A DNA stretch of 64,000 bases from Cherax quadricarinatus (lineage: Eukaryota; Arthropoda; Malacostraca; Decapoda; Parastacidae): assembly GCF_038502225.1 (NCBI RefSeq), contig NW_027196456.1, positions 26,646 through 90,645 on the forward strand, written 5' to 3'. Under the pieces are notes generated by a model. The model was not told the origin of the DNA, did not search any database, and worked only from the letters and a program-made list of their open reading frames with translations. Shown piece by piece: positions 9,426-19,076 of the stretch. The position numbers and the translations under genes were made by a program. Within the stretch, counting starts at the first letter, position 1, and the number at the start of each line of letters is the position of its first letter.

Positions 9426-10950
9426 TTTTTTTATTATCACACTGGCCGATTCCCACCAAGGCAGGGTGGCCCGAAAAAGAAAAACTTTCACCATCATTCA
9501 CTCCATCACTGTCTTGCCAGAAGGGTGCTTTACACTACAGTTTTTAAACTGCAACATTAACACCCCTCCTTCAGAGTGCAGGCACTGTACTTCCCATCTC
9601 CAGGACTCGAGTCCGGCCTGCCGGTTTCCCTGAATCCCTTCATAAATGTTACTTTGCTCACACTCCAACAGCACGTCAAGTATTAAAAACCATTTGTCTC
9701 CATTCACTCCTATCAAACACGCTCACGCATGCCTGCTGGAAGTCCAAGCCCCTCGCACACAAAACCTCCTTTACCCCCTCCCTTCCACTACAGACTGATA
9801 CACTCTTGAAGTCATTCTGTTTCGCTCCATTCTCTCTACATGTCCGAACCACCTCAACAACCCTTCCTCAGCCCTCTGGACAACAGTTTTGGTAATCCCG
9901 CACCTCCTCCTAACTTCCAAACTACGAATTCTCTGCATTATATTCACACCACACATTGCCCTCAGACATGACATCTCCACTCCCTCCAGCCTTCTCCTCG
10001 CTGCAACATTCATCACCCACGCTTCACACCCATATAAGAGCGTTGGTAAAACTATACTCTCATACATTTCCCTCTTTGCTTCCAAGGACAAAGTTCTTTG
10101 TCTCCACAGACTCCTAAGTGCACCACTCACTCTTTTTCCCTCATCAATTCTATGATTCACCTCATCTTTCATAGACCCATCCGCTGACACGTCCACTCCC
10201 AAATATCTGAATACGTTCACCTCCTCCATACTCTCTCCCTCCAATCTGATATTCAATCTTTCATCACCTAATCTTTTTGTTATCCTCATAACCTTACTCT
10301 TTCCTGTATTCACCTTTAATTTTCTTCTTTTGCACACCCTACCAAACTCATCCACCAATCTCTGCAACTTCTCTTCAGAATCTCCCAAGAGCACAGTGTC
10401 ATCAGCAAAGAGCAGCTGTGACAACTCCCACTTTGTGTGTGATTCTTTATCTTTTAACTCCACGCCTCTTGCCAAGACCCTCGCATTTACTTCTCTTACA
10501 ACCCCATCTATAAATATATTAAACAACCAGGGTGACATCACACATCCTTGTCTAAGGCCTACTTTTACTGGGAAAAAATTTCCCTCTTTCCTACATACTC
10601 TAACTTGAGCCTCACTATCCTCGTAAAAACTCTTCACTGCTTTCAGTAACCTACCTCCTACACCATACACTTGCAACATCGCCCCCCTATCCACCCTCTC
10701 ATACGCCTTTTCCAAATCCATAAATGCCACAAAGACCTCTTTAGCCTTATCTAAATACTGTTCACTTATATGTTTCACTGTAAGCACCTGGTCCACACAC
10801 CCCCTACCTTTCCTAAAGCCTCCTTGTTCATCTGCTATCCTATTCTCCGTCTTACTCTTAATTCTTTCAATTATAACTCTACCATACACTTTACCAGGTA
10901 TACTCAACAGACTTATCCCCCTATAATTTTTGCACTCTCTTTTATATACA
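9426..10950 (-). mobile_element. 5'-truncated RTE-like LINE, copy 2
   Basis: Same family as 880-2996. On the minus strand it has RT coding sequence from about 10950, then a 3' UTR with 'gagtgcaggcactgtac' in the + orientation, the ending 'gggtggcccgaaaaag' and a (TTA)n/A-rich tail near 9415-9440. It has lost the endonuclease and RT N-terminus. A clean target duplication is not obvious; a 9-bp 'acatttttt' match (9392-9400 and 10948-10956) is a weak candidate. It lies in the last CPSF3-like intron. Confidence 0.85.
9771..10950 (-). pseudogene. LINE reverse transcriptase (copy 2)
   Basis: The frame opens in flanking DNA at 11006, but homology to the LINE starts at about 10950 with CKNYRGISLLSIPGKVYGRV. 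It keeps AFMDLEKAYE (the second acidic residue differs from copy 1), GLRQGCVMSPWLFNIFI and LLFADDTVLLGDS. It runs through the C-terminal region to a premature end in VVEGRG at 9771, where copy 1 continues for about 40 codons. It is thus 5'-truncated and 3'-broken. Confidence 0.85.
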
Positions 10951-11101
10951 TTTTTTAAACTTTCCAAAACATATGAATGCAGATACAAGAAAGTCCTATA
11001 ATTCAACTTATTTAATACTGACTTTACTAAAATTTCATCTTATTGCATAGTAAAAAAAAAAAGGTGTTGCCATACTGGAATTTTATATCTTTTTTTTTCA
11101 G

Positions 11102-11200
11102 GAGGTCACATGTGAAAACGAGAAGCTACAGAGGATAGTACAGACAGCTGTAACAAAACTGTACGAGTCCTTAGCACCGGTGACGTTAGGTATAAAGTAA
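11102..11200 (+). CDS. CPSF3: Terminal coding exon, CPSF73/CPSF3-like endonuclease
   Basis: 32 codons and a TAA stop. It follows a T-rich acceptor ending CAG at 11101 and joins in phase 0 to the exon at 3442-3564. The peptide reads EVTCENEKLQRIVQTAVTKL and ends YESLAPVTLGIK. A basic amphipathic helix followed by 'L-Y-[EQ]-[AS]-L-[AT]-P-V' is how CPSF73 proteins end, and this is the main reason for the gene call. The stop codon fixes the gene end; no further coding exon is needed. The C-terminal domain is known to help assemble the cleavage complex. Confidence 0.78.
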   Translation, partial: EVTCENEKLQRIVQTAVTKLYESLAPVTLGIK

Positions 11201-11589
11201 CAGTGAAAAAAGATGAGTATGCACTGTTTTCATAGTGTATTTGGAAAAAAAAAATTTAAGTATGAATACATTAAATAATCACACACATTCTTTGTATTTT
11301 ATATTGATGAACAATTCAAAGTTTTGACAAATTTGTCTTCAGTTGTACAGATTAAGAAATTTATAAAATGTGTAAAAAGTTGTCTTAATTGGGTTAAAAT
11401 TTTCAAAATGTTCCTAGTTGAGTCATTAAGTTCACAGTGATGAGTACAAGAACATTTGGAAATTTTACATAAACTGAAACATGTTTTTTGATGTATTCTT
11501 GGTTAGATCTTTATGAAGTCATATGCAGGAAAAGATGGAGAGGATATTTTAATGTTGAATGTTAGTGATAAAGAACTAGGCAGATGCAA
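11201..11589 (+). other. Probable 3' UTR of the CPSF3-like gene and downstream sequence
   Basis: AT-rich non-coding DNA after the stop codon. The first poly(A) signal-like word is the variant ATTAAA at 11270-11275. No AATAAA is seen nearby, so the true 3' end is uncertain. Confidence 0.45.
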
Positions 11590-11925
11590 CATCATCTTAA
11601 TTTGTAGACATTTTGCCATCCAGTGGCTTTATCAATACAAGGACATAATGTGAAGAATGTAGAATTTTAGACAAGAGATGAGGTAATCAGTCCCTCGGAG
11701 TTGGTGAAGAGCACCATAATCTTGAAGAATCTGAAGCATTCTTCAGAGTCTTCAATACTATGATGCTCTTCACCCACTCCGAGGCCGAAGGACAGATTAC
11801 CTCGCCTTTTGTATATAATTCTACATTCTTTACATTATGTCCTTGTAGTGATAATGCCACTGGATGGCAAAAATGTCTACAAATTAAGATACCCAGATGT
11901 TGCATATGTCTAATTCTTCATCTTG
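11590..11925. repeat. ~300-bp palindrome with cassette B at both ends
   Basis: Left arm: 'gtagacattttgccatccag', 'tggctttatcaatacaagga', 'cataatgtgaagaatgtag', 'gagatgaggtaatcagtcc', 'gaagagcacca'. Right arm, in reverse: 'tggtgctcttc'-like, 'cagattacctcgc', 'ctacattctttacattatg', 'tccttgtag', 'ccactggatggcaaaaatgt'. The centre is near 11735 ('gaatctgaagcattcttcag'). The right half recurs as a single arm at 46690-46900. Confidence 0.75.
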
Positions 11926-12144
11926 TCAGTACTGTATACCATTCATGTACAGAATTAGTGGTGAATGGGAGGCAGGGATTTCATGTGTTGGGCAATGATG
12001 TCTAGGACCGTATAGGAGCCTGCGGTGGATATGGAAATAGTGCACAAGACAGTGGGTGGAATGAAAGAGTGTAGTAACTGGGGCAAATGTTAAAAACAGG
12101 TGGTTATACATTGTTCAAGTGGTAGATGTATTTGGTCACTATAT

Positions 12145-12795
12145 GCATGAAAGACTGGAAGATACATAGGGATTATCAGAGAGCATAGCTCCTTGTATGA
12201 GGGATAATGGGACAAGAGAGAATGTAAGAATTACAAGGGAACGAGTATATTGGGTGGAGTGTATGATAGAATTATTATTGAAAGGGTTACAGTAAGACAA
12301 AGTAGACTTGCAGAGACACGGAGGATTTAGGAAGGGTAAGAAAGGTGTAGGCCATTGTTTATGCATATATGTGAACAGTACTTAGGTAATTGTAAAAAGC
12401 TGTTAGTTACATTTATGGATTTAGAAAAGAATTGTGATAGAATGAACAGGAGAGACTTTAAGCAGAAGTTGGAAATATTTGGAATAGGTGGTAGGTTACT
12501 AAGATCAGTCAAGAGTGAGGCTCTGGTTAGGATACATAGGAGGGAAGGAGACCATTTCCCAGTGAAAGTAGGATATCAACATGGTTATTTAGCATATTTA
12601 TAGATGGGGTTGTAAAAAAAAAGTGAATGCAAGGGTGTTCGGGAGGTGTTGCATCTGATACGAAGTGGGAATTGTTCTTAACCGATGACAGTTCTTTTGG
12701 TTGATTGTGAAGAAAAGTTGCAAAGGTTGGTGGATGAATTGAAGAGGATATGTAAAAGGAAGAAATTAAGTGAACAGAAAAGAGCAAAGTGATGC
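12145..12795 (+). pseudogene. Decayed RTE-like LINE fragment, + arm
   Basis: Same RT family in + orientation. Readable pieces are FMDLEKNCDRMNRRDFKQKL near 12415-12475, then RIHRREGDHFPVKVG near 12527-12575, and finally the region matching 'KLKVN.EKSKVMR' up to about 12795. Several frame breaks and deletions make it non-functional. It stops at the same RT position where the following minus-strand copy begins, forming an inverted repeat. Confidence 0.75.
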
Positions 12796-12805
12796 GGGGT
12801 AATAA

Positions 12806-13632
12806 AAGGTCCCATCACCTTGCTCTTTTTATGTTCATTTATAATCTCTTGTTTTTATATACCTTCCCAAATTCCTCCATCAACCTATGCAACTTTTCTT
12901 CAGAATTTCCCAAAAGATACATGTCATCAGCAGAGAGCAATCTATGACAACTCCCACTTTGTGTCAGATTTGTTGTCCTTTAATCCTACACCTTATCATT
13001 TACTTTTAAAATCCCATCTATAAATATGTTAACCATGGCAACATGCATCCCTGTCTAAGGGTTACTTTTACTTGAAAATAACCCCCTCTCTCCTAAATAC
13101 CCTAACACGAGCTTCACTATCCAAAAAACCCTTTTACTGCTTTTAGTAACCTACTACTTACTCTGTACACTTGCATAATCTGTTATATTACTCTATCCTC
13201 CCTGTCATACCTTTTCTCAATTCATAGATGCAACAAAAAGTTTTGTACTTTTATCTAGGTGTTGTTCATTCATATATTTTAATATACTCCTGGTTTACAC
13301 AATCCCTATCCTTCCCAAAATCCTCATTGTTACTCTGTATTCCTACTTTTTTTGCCCTACCTTTAATTTTTTTTTCAGTAATTCTACCATACACTACCAA
13401 TTTTACTCAACTTTCTATAATTCTTGTCCCTTTTTTTTTTCCTCTTTGTACAAAGAACTATACATTCTCTCTGCCAGTCCCTAGGTATCCTCCCTTCATT
13501 CATACATATATTGAACAAATACATTAAAATTGTATATCCCCACCTACTTTTAACATGTCTGTCTTGATCCCAGCTGCTTCAACCCCCCTCCCCTTTTATT
13601 CTACCAACTACCTCATGCCCAATACATGAAAT
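12806..13632 (-). pseudogene. Decayed RTE-like LINE fragment, - arm
   Basis: The minus-strand copy starts at the 'EKSKVMR' region and runs back to the 'GTDVILTEML' region near 13560. It aligns by eye with the reverse complement of 12145-12795 (for example 'cttgctctttttatgttca' against 'ctttgctcttttctgttca') but extends further 5'. Many stops and indels. Together the arms form a ~1.5-kb foldback centred at about 12800. Confidence 0.75.
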
Positions 13633-13786
13633 CTTTGCTTTTAACTGCTAATTTGTTACCGTGTATGTATGTATACTAAAATTCACACTCCTAGTAGAGA
13701 GAGAAGAGGTAAGTTAGTGAAATTGTTGTGTGATGCATATTTGATCAGTGGCATTATACAATAAGAACACTGGTTAATGATATTGA

Positions 13787-14338
13787 GCTGATATATTTGC
13801 TCCAATCCTTTACAGCCCTGCTGCCAAGACTAACTGTAGTATGATGCAAGTCATTAGTTTAGCTAGGCTAAATGCCACCTTGGCTCTGTTCAGTGTATTG
13901 TGTATACTAAAGTGTTTTCTAGATATTTAGTCCTGTCACCTCTGATGAGTTTAGCATCTTGCCATGCCATAAAGTGTAAGTGTTTATCCTGATGAACTAT
14001 GTATATGCTGGATCCTATAAGCAAATTGGTGTTCTTAAATTCTGGTGGTTAGATTGAAAGCTCGCCAGTGATGGCTGTGGCACAGAATGTTGGTGATCTG
14101 AATTCAGGAACACCAATATGCTGATAGGACCCCACAACACCAGCTATGTATGAGTAGTTCATCAGAATAAACATTGACACTAAGGTAGTGCAACATGGCT
14201 AGAATGCACTTTAATTAGTACACACACACTATTGAACTGAGCCAAGGTGGCATTGTAGCTTAGCTAAACCACTGGCTTACATCATACTACATAGTCTTCA
14301 CAGTAGGGTTGTACAGGATTGAAGCAAACATGTCAGGT
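13787..14338. repeat. ~550-bp inverted repeat (foldback) of unknown family
   Basis: The left arm includes 'gctccaatcctttacagccc', 'gtagtatgatgcaagtcatt', 'gccaccttggctc' and 'tgatgaactatgtat'. The right arm reads back as 'gcttcaatcctgtacaaccc', 'gtagtatgatgtaagccagt', 'gccaccttggctcagttc' and 'tgatgaactactcat'. Centre near 14045. No coding capacity; the arms are clearly homologous but not identical, so this is an old foldback. Confidence 0.8.
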
Positions 14339-14639
14339 AGAACCCAGATGTCAGTTCAACAACATTGTCCAGGGTACCTCTTACCCAGAACTCCAATAAT
14401 ATATGCTTTGAAAATAAAATATCTATACTACTAAGCCTATTATAAACTACCTTGATAAAAATTAATTTTACATGTCAGTGGTATTGTTATAGGAGAGAGG
14501 CAGGGGTCCAATGCCTTGGATAAAAGCATGTGTGTCTAGGAACTGCACTTGTGGTAAATACTGTGGGTAGCAAGGAAGGGAAGTTACCAAGACTGGAGTG
14601 TGGAGGAAGACTCACAGTTATAGCATTAAGGGAAACTTT
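14339..14639. other. Unassigned non-coding sequence
   Basis: No ORF or repeat family recognised between two foldback units. Confidence 0.4.
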
Positions 14640-15022
14640 GCCACAGGTGACTTCTTCAGTCCTAATACAGAAATGACTAAGAAAAAAACATATTTAGTGG
14701 GTGGAGACAGGTGACACACAGCATAGTGGATGTCACTTGCTGGCAGGCTTCTGTGGGATGGTGTTTGAGATTCCTATAAGCATTTTCATGCATGACTAGT
14801 CATCAATGGAAATGCTTAGAATCCTTCCTTAGAGCAATTGCAAACACCATCCCAAAGAAGTCTGGCAGGTTCAGCATCCCCAAGTATTTGGGAGTTAAAA
14901 TGTTGACCAGACACAGTCATCAGGTAATTGCAGTGGGAACTTTCATATCACCTGTCTCCATTCACTGTGTGTTTTCCCTTCTTAGCTGTCTTTCAGGACT
15001 GAAGAAGCCACTCAAGACAGTA
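14640..15022. repeat. ~380-bp inverted repeat (foldback)
   Basis: The left arm has 'gtgacttcttcagtcct', 'ggtggagacaggtgac' and 'ctgtgggatggtgtttg'. The right arm reads back as 'gtggcttcttcagtcct', 'gaatggagacaggtgat' and 'tttgggatggtgtttg'. Centre near 14810. The frame at 14792-15037 spans the right arm and has no recognisable domain, so I do not call it a gene. Confidence 0.75.
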
Positions 15023-15027
15023 GAAAT

Positions 15028-15215
15028 GAAGAGGTAATTTGAGATGGTCAGTTCCTTAGTTTGAAGCAAATGCTAAGCAACTGGAGATAATGTCACAGAT
15101 GAGTGTGGCTCACTGGTAGAAGTAGGTCATGCATGACCTACATCCACTAGGGACCCACACCTCACTTCTGCTTTAGGCTAAATGACTGACCACCCTCAAA
15201 ACTGCCTCTCCACTT
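15028..15215. repeat. ~190-bp inverted repeat with perfect palindromic centre
   Basis: The centre is GTAGGTCATGCATGACCTAC near 15121-15140. Outward, 'agaggtaatttgagatggtc' on the left faces 'agaggcagttttgagggtgg' read back on the right. It directly abuts the foldback at 14640-15022. Confidence 0.75.
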
Positions 15216-15974
15216 GTCTCCAGTGCTATATTCATCTGTATTCAACAGAAAAGGCCTGTTGCCTAGGCAAAACATTTACATAATGAAGATAACTAAATGT
15301 TGCACATGCATCTTAGTCATCAAATGTTATAACTGTACATGTGTCTTCCACATATTATTGGTATTACCATACCTTGTACAACTAAGACTGGAGTGTTATT
15401 CAAACCTCTAGAATTATTCTCTTAGCCCAAACTCATTCTTCTATCCTAAACAGGGTAGATAATTAGGCCAAATTTGAGCCTTTCCAGAGCCTAATAAATA
15501 CATAGGACATTAACATTTTCAGTGGAGGAACTCATAATCCTCAAGTAACCATACAGCCCTAAGTCTCTCACAAGCGGAATGAGGAGCCAAGATGTAAAAC
15601 AGTGTAGCTCAAGACCTAGCAGTTTGTTTCCCAATCATTTAGATTTCACTTGTAAGTAGGAATAATGACCGAACTTGCTTTTGTTAATTCATAAAAAACT
15701 ATTAAAGATATGGCAAAAGTCACAAGAGTAAAAAGGTCTTAGAATAGACCACTCTATAACATGCTAGAAGCACATTCAAATCCCTTTAATATTTTGATGA
15801 ACAAATGCTAAAAAGCTAAATGTTTTCATAAAGACAAAGAAACAAGTTGCAGAACAATTAGGACATTATTTTGGAATACACATGCCAAGAGCATCTTCAT
15901 AAAGTTAGATTGACGTGCCACCCATGAATCGATGTTAACAAAAATGTACAATATACGTACACTAAACTCTTCAA
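15216..15974. other. Non-coding sequence with one cassette remnant
   Basis: At about 15245-15330 'ggcctgttgcctaggcaaaa' is followed by 'catttacataatgaag' and 'aaatgttgcacatgcatctt', which resembles the downstream part of cassette B ('..acctagatgttgcacacctgtct' at 46840). The rest shows nothing recognisable. Confidence 0.4.
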
Positions 15975-16165
15975 AAGAGGTTGATGCAGGTGAGGGGCTT
16001 TTTTTCATCCAAGGAATGAAACTTGAATGCCTTCCTTTTCCTCAGTGGCTGTATGACTCGTATGGGTTTTACCCTCCATGAATGTAATAATTACATTCAT
16101 GGGGAATGGTAAACCCATAGGGGTTACACATCACCTGGGAAATAGAAAGCAATCATATTTGATCG
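15975..16165. repeat. Two SINE-like retroposon copies tail to tail
   Basis: A + copy (15975-16083: 'ggtgaggggctt', 'cttgaatgccttcc', 'tatgggtttta') faces a - copy (16085-16165: 'ggtaaacccataggggtt', 'acctgggaaatagaaag'). Between them is the perfect palindrome CATGAATGTAATAATTACAT and onward. Both are diverged members of the 162-bp family. Confidence 0.65.
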
Positions 16166-16329
16166 GGGAGGGGGGGTTTATCCAATTAATTTGATTATTT
16201 AAGAGCTTCCCTGCATCAAATAGCCTCCCTTGATGGGATTAATACTTTAGAGGCCTTCAAGCAATGATGGCCTTACCAAAATCACAGGTGAAAGAGACCA
16301 TATGGATTAGATGAGAGATTTCCTAATCA

Positions 16330-16432
16330 ATGCACAAATAACCCACACATAGGATAGAGGAGCTTATGACGTTTCAGTCCAACTTGGACCATTACAAAGT
16401 CACGCTCTTAATATTGGTACAATTACCAACAA
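16330..16432 (-). repeat. Cassette A, left part of interrupted copy
   Basis: 'aataacccacacatagg', 'gacgtttcagtccaacttgg', 'accattacaaagtcacgct' is the minus-orientation cassette A. It is interrupted at about 16433 and resumes near 16884 with 'aaagtcacactaacagaaag'. Confidence 0.6.
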
Positions 16433-16883
16433 TATGTTAAGTAAAAGGACACAAGTGCAACTAATGTGACATTTTACTGTGGCAACGTTTTGCTCTCCAG
16501 GAGCTTTGTCAAGCTGTTACTCCTGGAGAGTGAAATGTTGCCACAATAAGAGATAAGATAAGATAAGATAAGATTTCGTTCAGATTTTTAACCCCGGAGG
16601 GTTAGCCACCCAGGATAACCCAAGAAAGTCAGTGCGTCATCGAAGACTGTCTAACTTATTTCCATTGGGGTCCTTAATCTTGTCCCCCAGGATGCGACCC
16701 ACACCAGTCGACTAACACCCAGGTACCTATTTGCTGCTAGGTGAACAGGACAACAGGTGTAAGGAAACTTGTCGAAATGTTTCCACCCGCCGGGAATCGA
16801 ACCCGGGCCCTCCGTGTGTGAAGCGGGAGCTTTAGCCACCAGGCCTGTCGCATTAGTTGCACTTGTGTCCTTTTACTTAATGT
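16433..16883. repeat. Palindromic cassette C pair, interrupted by a SINE
   Basis: The outer ends are inverted copies: 'gttaagtaaaaggacacaag' at 16435 and 'cttgtgtccttttacttaat' at 16864. Inside, 'ggcaacgttttgctctcca' (16484-16502) faces 'cctggagagtgaaatgttgc' (16521-16540). The tRNA-derived SINE at 16556-16850 sits in the right arm. Cassette C also occurs singly at 32481-32560. Confidence 0.7.
16556..16850 (-). mobile_element. tRNA-derived SINE with (AGATA)n tail
   Basis: On the minus strand the head is tRNA-like: 'gcctggtggctaaagctccc' (A-box region), 'cttcacacacggag', then the B box GGGTTCGATTCCCGG; it most resembles a tRNA-Val(CAC). The body has the 'gctgctaggtgaacagg' and 'aggatgcgacccacacc' (+ strand) blocks shared by the other SINEs here. 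The tail is (TTATC)n, seen as AGATAAGATAAGATAAG on the + strand. The closest full copy is at 34262-34555. SINEs are copied by pol III and moved by LINE enzymes. Confidence 0.85.
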
Positions 16884-17039
16884 AAAGTCACACTAACAGA
16901 AAGGAGAGAAGCCAATATATATATACAGTATATGCAAGCTGGCAGTGATGGGACAAGAGAGATGTATTATCTCATTGTTTGTGTTAATGCTATTCAAACA
17001 CTGTAGAAACTTTGATGATTAAGTTTCTCTGTCATGTTC

Positions 17040-17170
17040 TGTTTATAATGTGTTAGGTTTTAGAATGCCTGAAAATGCTCTGCATAAGCAGGGGTTTTCC
17101 ATGTATACTATTAAATGTCATCCAATTTTGTAAACTTATGTATCATGTGGTAATAAAGTATTATTATCAT
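17040..17170 (+). mobile_element. LINE 3' end fragment
   Basis: 'gcctgaaaatgctctgcata', 'agcaggggttttc' and an ending 'tggtaataaagtattatta' resemble the non-coding 3' ends at 25010-25180 and 56884-57065 ('ctgcccgaaatgc...'). There is no coding sequence. Confidence 0.45.
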
Positions 17171-18045
17171 CAGACCTGAGTTTCACTGTTTTTGATCTAT
17201 ATGTAGTGTGTGTGTGAGAAATGACAATCCATATAGAAAGTTACACAGTTTCTGACTATAAATCACAATGTGACAGTTGTAGACAACTGGCATACTGAGG
17301 ATCACAGTTGGCACCTTGAAAAGCTTCCTATAATATACAAAAATATACCTAGTTTGAATAATCCTACCCTAATCCCTGGTGCAGTAGGTAATACACTGGC
17401 CTCTTAGTCATTGGACTGCTTTGCCATGAGTTCCAGCCCTCCATGTGGTGTTTTATTTACACAATTTACACTTACCAATTAATGAAGATTCTAGCTGTGC
17501 TTTATCAGTAGAGGAGCCAGGATGACCAGTGACACATCTAGTGGCAAAACTGACATATTCTACCTGTTGCAGACTTTGCTGACATATTGAAGTGCTAACA
17601 TTTTCAACCTTTAAGTAGTTCCTTTTTCCTGCCCTTTCCTCTCACTTCTTCCAGAAATATGTACACATTATTTCTTTTGATTGATTGATATGGTGAGTCC
17701 TCAAGGTATTTGATTATCTGAAATACAAAACCAGCATCAGAAATCTGTTTGAACTTGAATACAAAGTTATTTCTAATTGGTTCAGACTTTTGAAATATCC
17801 TGTCACTGAGCCAAGAAAATAGAATTACTCTCCCCTTCCTCAGATCAAACCTAATTACACCTCTACTAAATATTTTACATAAAGAAGGTCCCAGCTAATA
17901 CAGCAGGTTAGGTTCTGGGCTACTCATAGTGTAAACATGTTAGCAGGCATATTTTTTACTTCCCTTTCCACCTGATCACTGGACTATTAATAGTTCACCA
18001 TTTATACACTATAAGTTGGATTGAGAAAAATGCTTAAAACCACTC
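17171..18045. other. Non-coding sequence; one possible tRNA-like SINE remnant
   Basis: Around 17380-17450 'gtgcagtaggtaatacactgg' and 'tgagttccagccct' are spaced like the A and B boxes of a tRNA, suggesting a decayed SINE. The rest has no recognisable feature. Confidence 0.35.
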
Positions 18046-18890
18046 TGTTACAAAAAATGCGATTCTAAAAGCTTAGAGATCTCCAGTGAATACTAGAAAG
18101 GACTGCCCTTCTAGCATCCAGCCTATTACTGGGTTTTTGTAACAAGTAGTCAGTATCCTTGTCCAATTATCCATTAGAATTCAGTATAATTCAATAGTGC
18201 TTCAGGATTACAACTGGTAGGATACTAACTAGAGAAAATAAAAGTTAATAAATTTATTAGTCATTAAGTTGTCTAGGCGTATATCAAATTAAATTAAATT
18301 AATAATAATCACAGTAATCAAAATAATATTAATCACTTCTCTCGAGTACAGTATTATTGTGCTGAAAGCACATATCGCATTTATAATTCTTAAGTACTGT
18401 CTGGTACATTAACATTTAATAAAATATTACAAATATGTACAAGTGTGTGTGTGTGTGTGTAAGTGCTCTAAGTAGTTCGCTATGTCTCACGACTCGACTA
18501 GACTTAAACAAGTGACTGACAAAGACCTCAAATAAACTAACTTCTTGACCAACTGGCAATCAGAACAGTCTGCTTGAACAACAAAGAGAATGCTAAGCCC
18601 AATAGCAATATAACAAGCAACTGCGACACAGAATCAGGAACAAGGAGATAATATAACGACACTAAGTAGGGACCATCAGCAGATCCTCCACAAAAGTCAC
18701 AAAACTCCCATACTACTGAATCTAAGTTCAGCATAAGAAAATACCCGACTGTGATAATACACAGATACCAGGAGAAGTTAGGTCAGAAGCTACAGCTCAG
18801 GACCTGAGTTGCTCAGAGTGTCTAAGAGACACACAACCTCAGTACAACGTCGAAAATCACTAAGTCTATACAATGTTCTGTGAACAGAGT

Positions 18891-18902
18891 TCTACAGAAC
18901 TA
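18891..18902. repeat. Target-site duplication of the nested SINE-like retroposon (left)
   Basis: TCTACAGAACTA is repeated perfectly at 19065-19076 and brackets the 162-bp insertion in the solo LTR. Confidence 0.88.
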
Positions 18903-19064
18903 CCCCTCAAGGAAGGTTCCTTGATGTTGGTGAGGGGCTCTTGATTTAGGGAATTGGATCTGTGCTCCAGTTCCCCGAATTAAGCCTGAATGCCTTCCAC
19001 ATCCCCCCCCCAGGCGCTGTATAATCCTCCGGGTTTAGCGCTTCCCCCTTGATTATAATAATAA
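18903..19064 (+). mobile_element. 162-bp SINE-like retroposon, full copy
   Basis: A short retroposon with a 12-bp target duplication and an AT-rich tail (GATTATAATAATAA). It starts CCCCTCAAGGAAGGTTCC, has a self-complementary head (AAGGAAGGTTCCTT), a middle 'ggaattggatctgtgctcc', a C9 run, and ends 'ctccgggtttagcgcttccc' plus tail. I see no pol III A/B boxes and no tRNA, 5S or 7SL resemblance, so the origin of the head is unknown. At least ten full or partial copies lie in this window. The tail and target duplications say a LINE moved it. Confidence 0.85.
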
Positions 19065-19076
19065 TCTACAGAACTA
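19065..19076. repeat. Target-site duplication of the nested SINE-like retroposon (right)
   Basis: Second copy of TCTACAGAACTA; see 18891-18902. Confidence 0.88.

Larger units (their letters stand above)
3565..11101 (+). other. Last intron of the CPSF3-like gene
   Basis: A GT-AG intron of 7,537 bp and phase 0. It starts with GTAAGT and ends in a T-rich tract and CAG at 11099-11101. It is packed with mobile DNA, described separately: Tigger, a piggyBac-like element, SINE and Penelope debris, and an RTE-like LINE. The stretches 3565-3864 and 7288-7727 show no recognisable feature. Confidence 0.7.

Noticed and set aside
18537..18734. 65-codon minus-strand ORF
   Set aside because: Lies within the solo LTR and has no recognisable domain.
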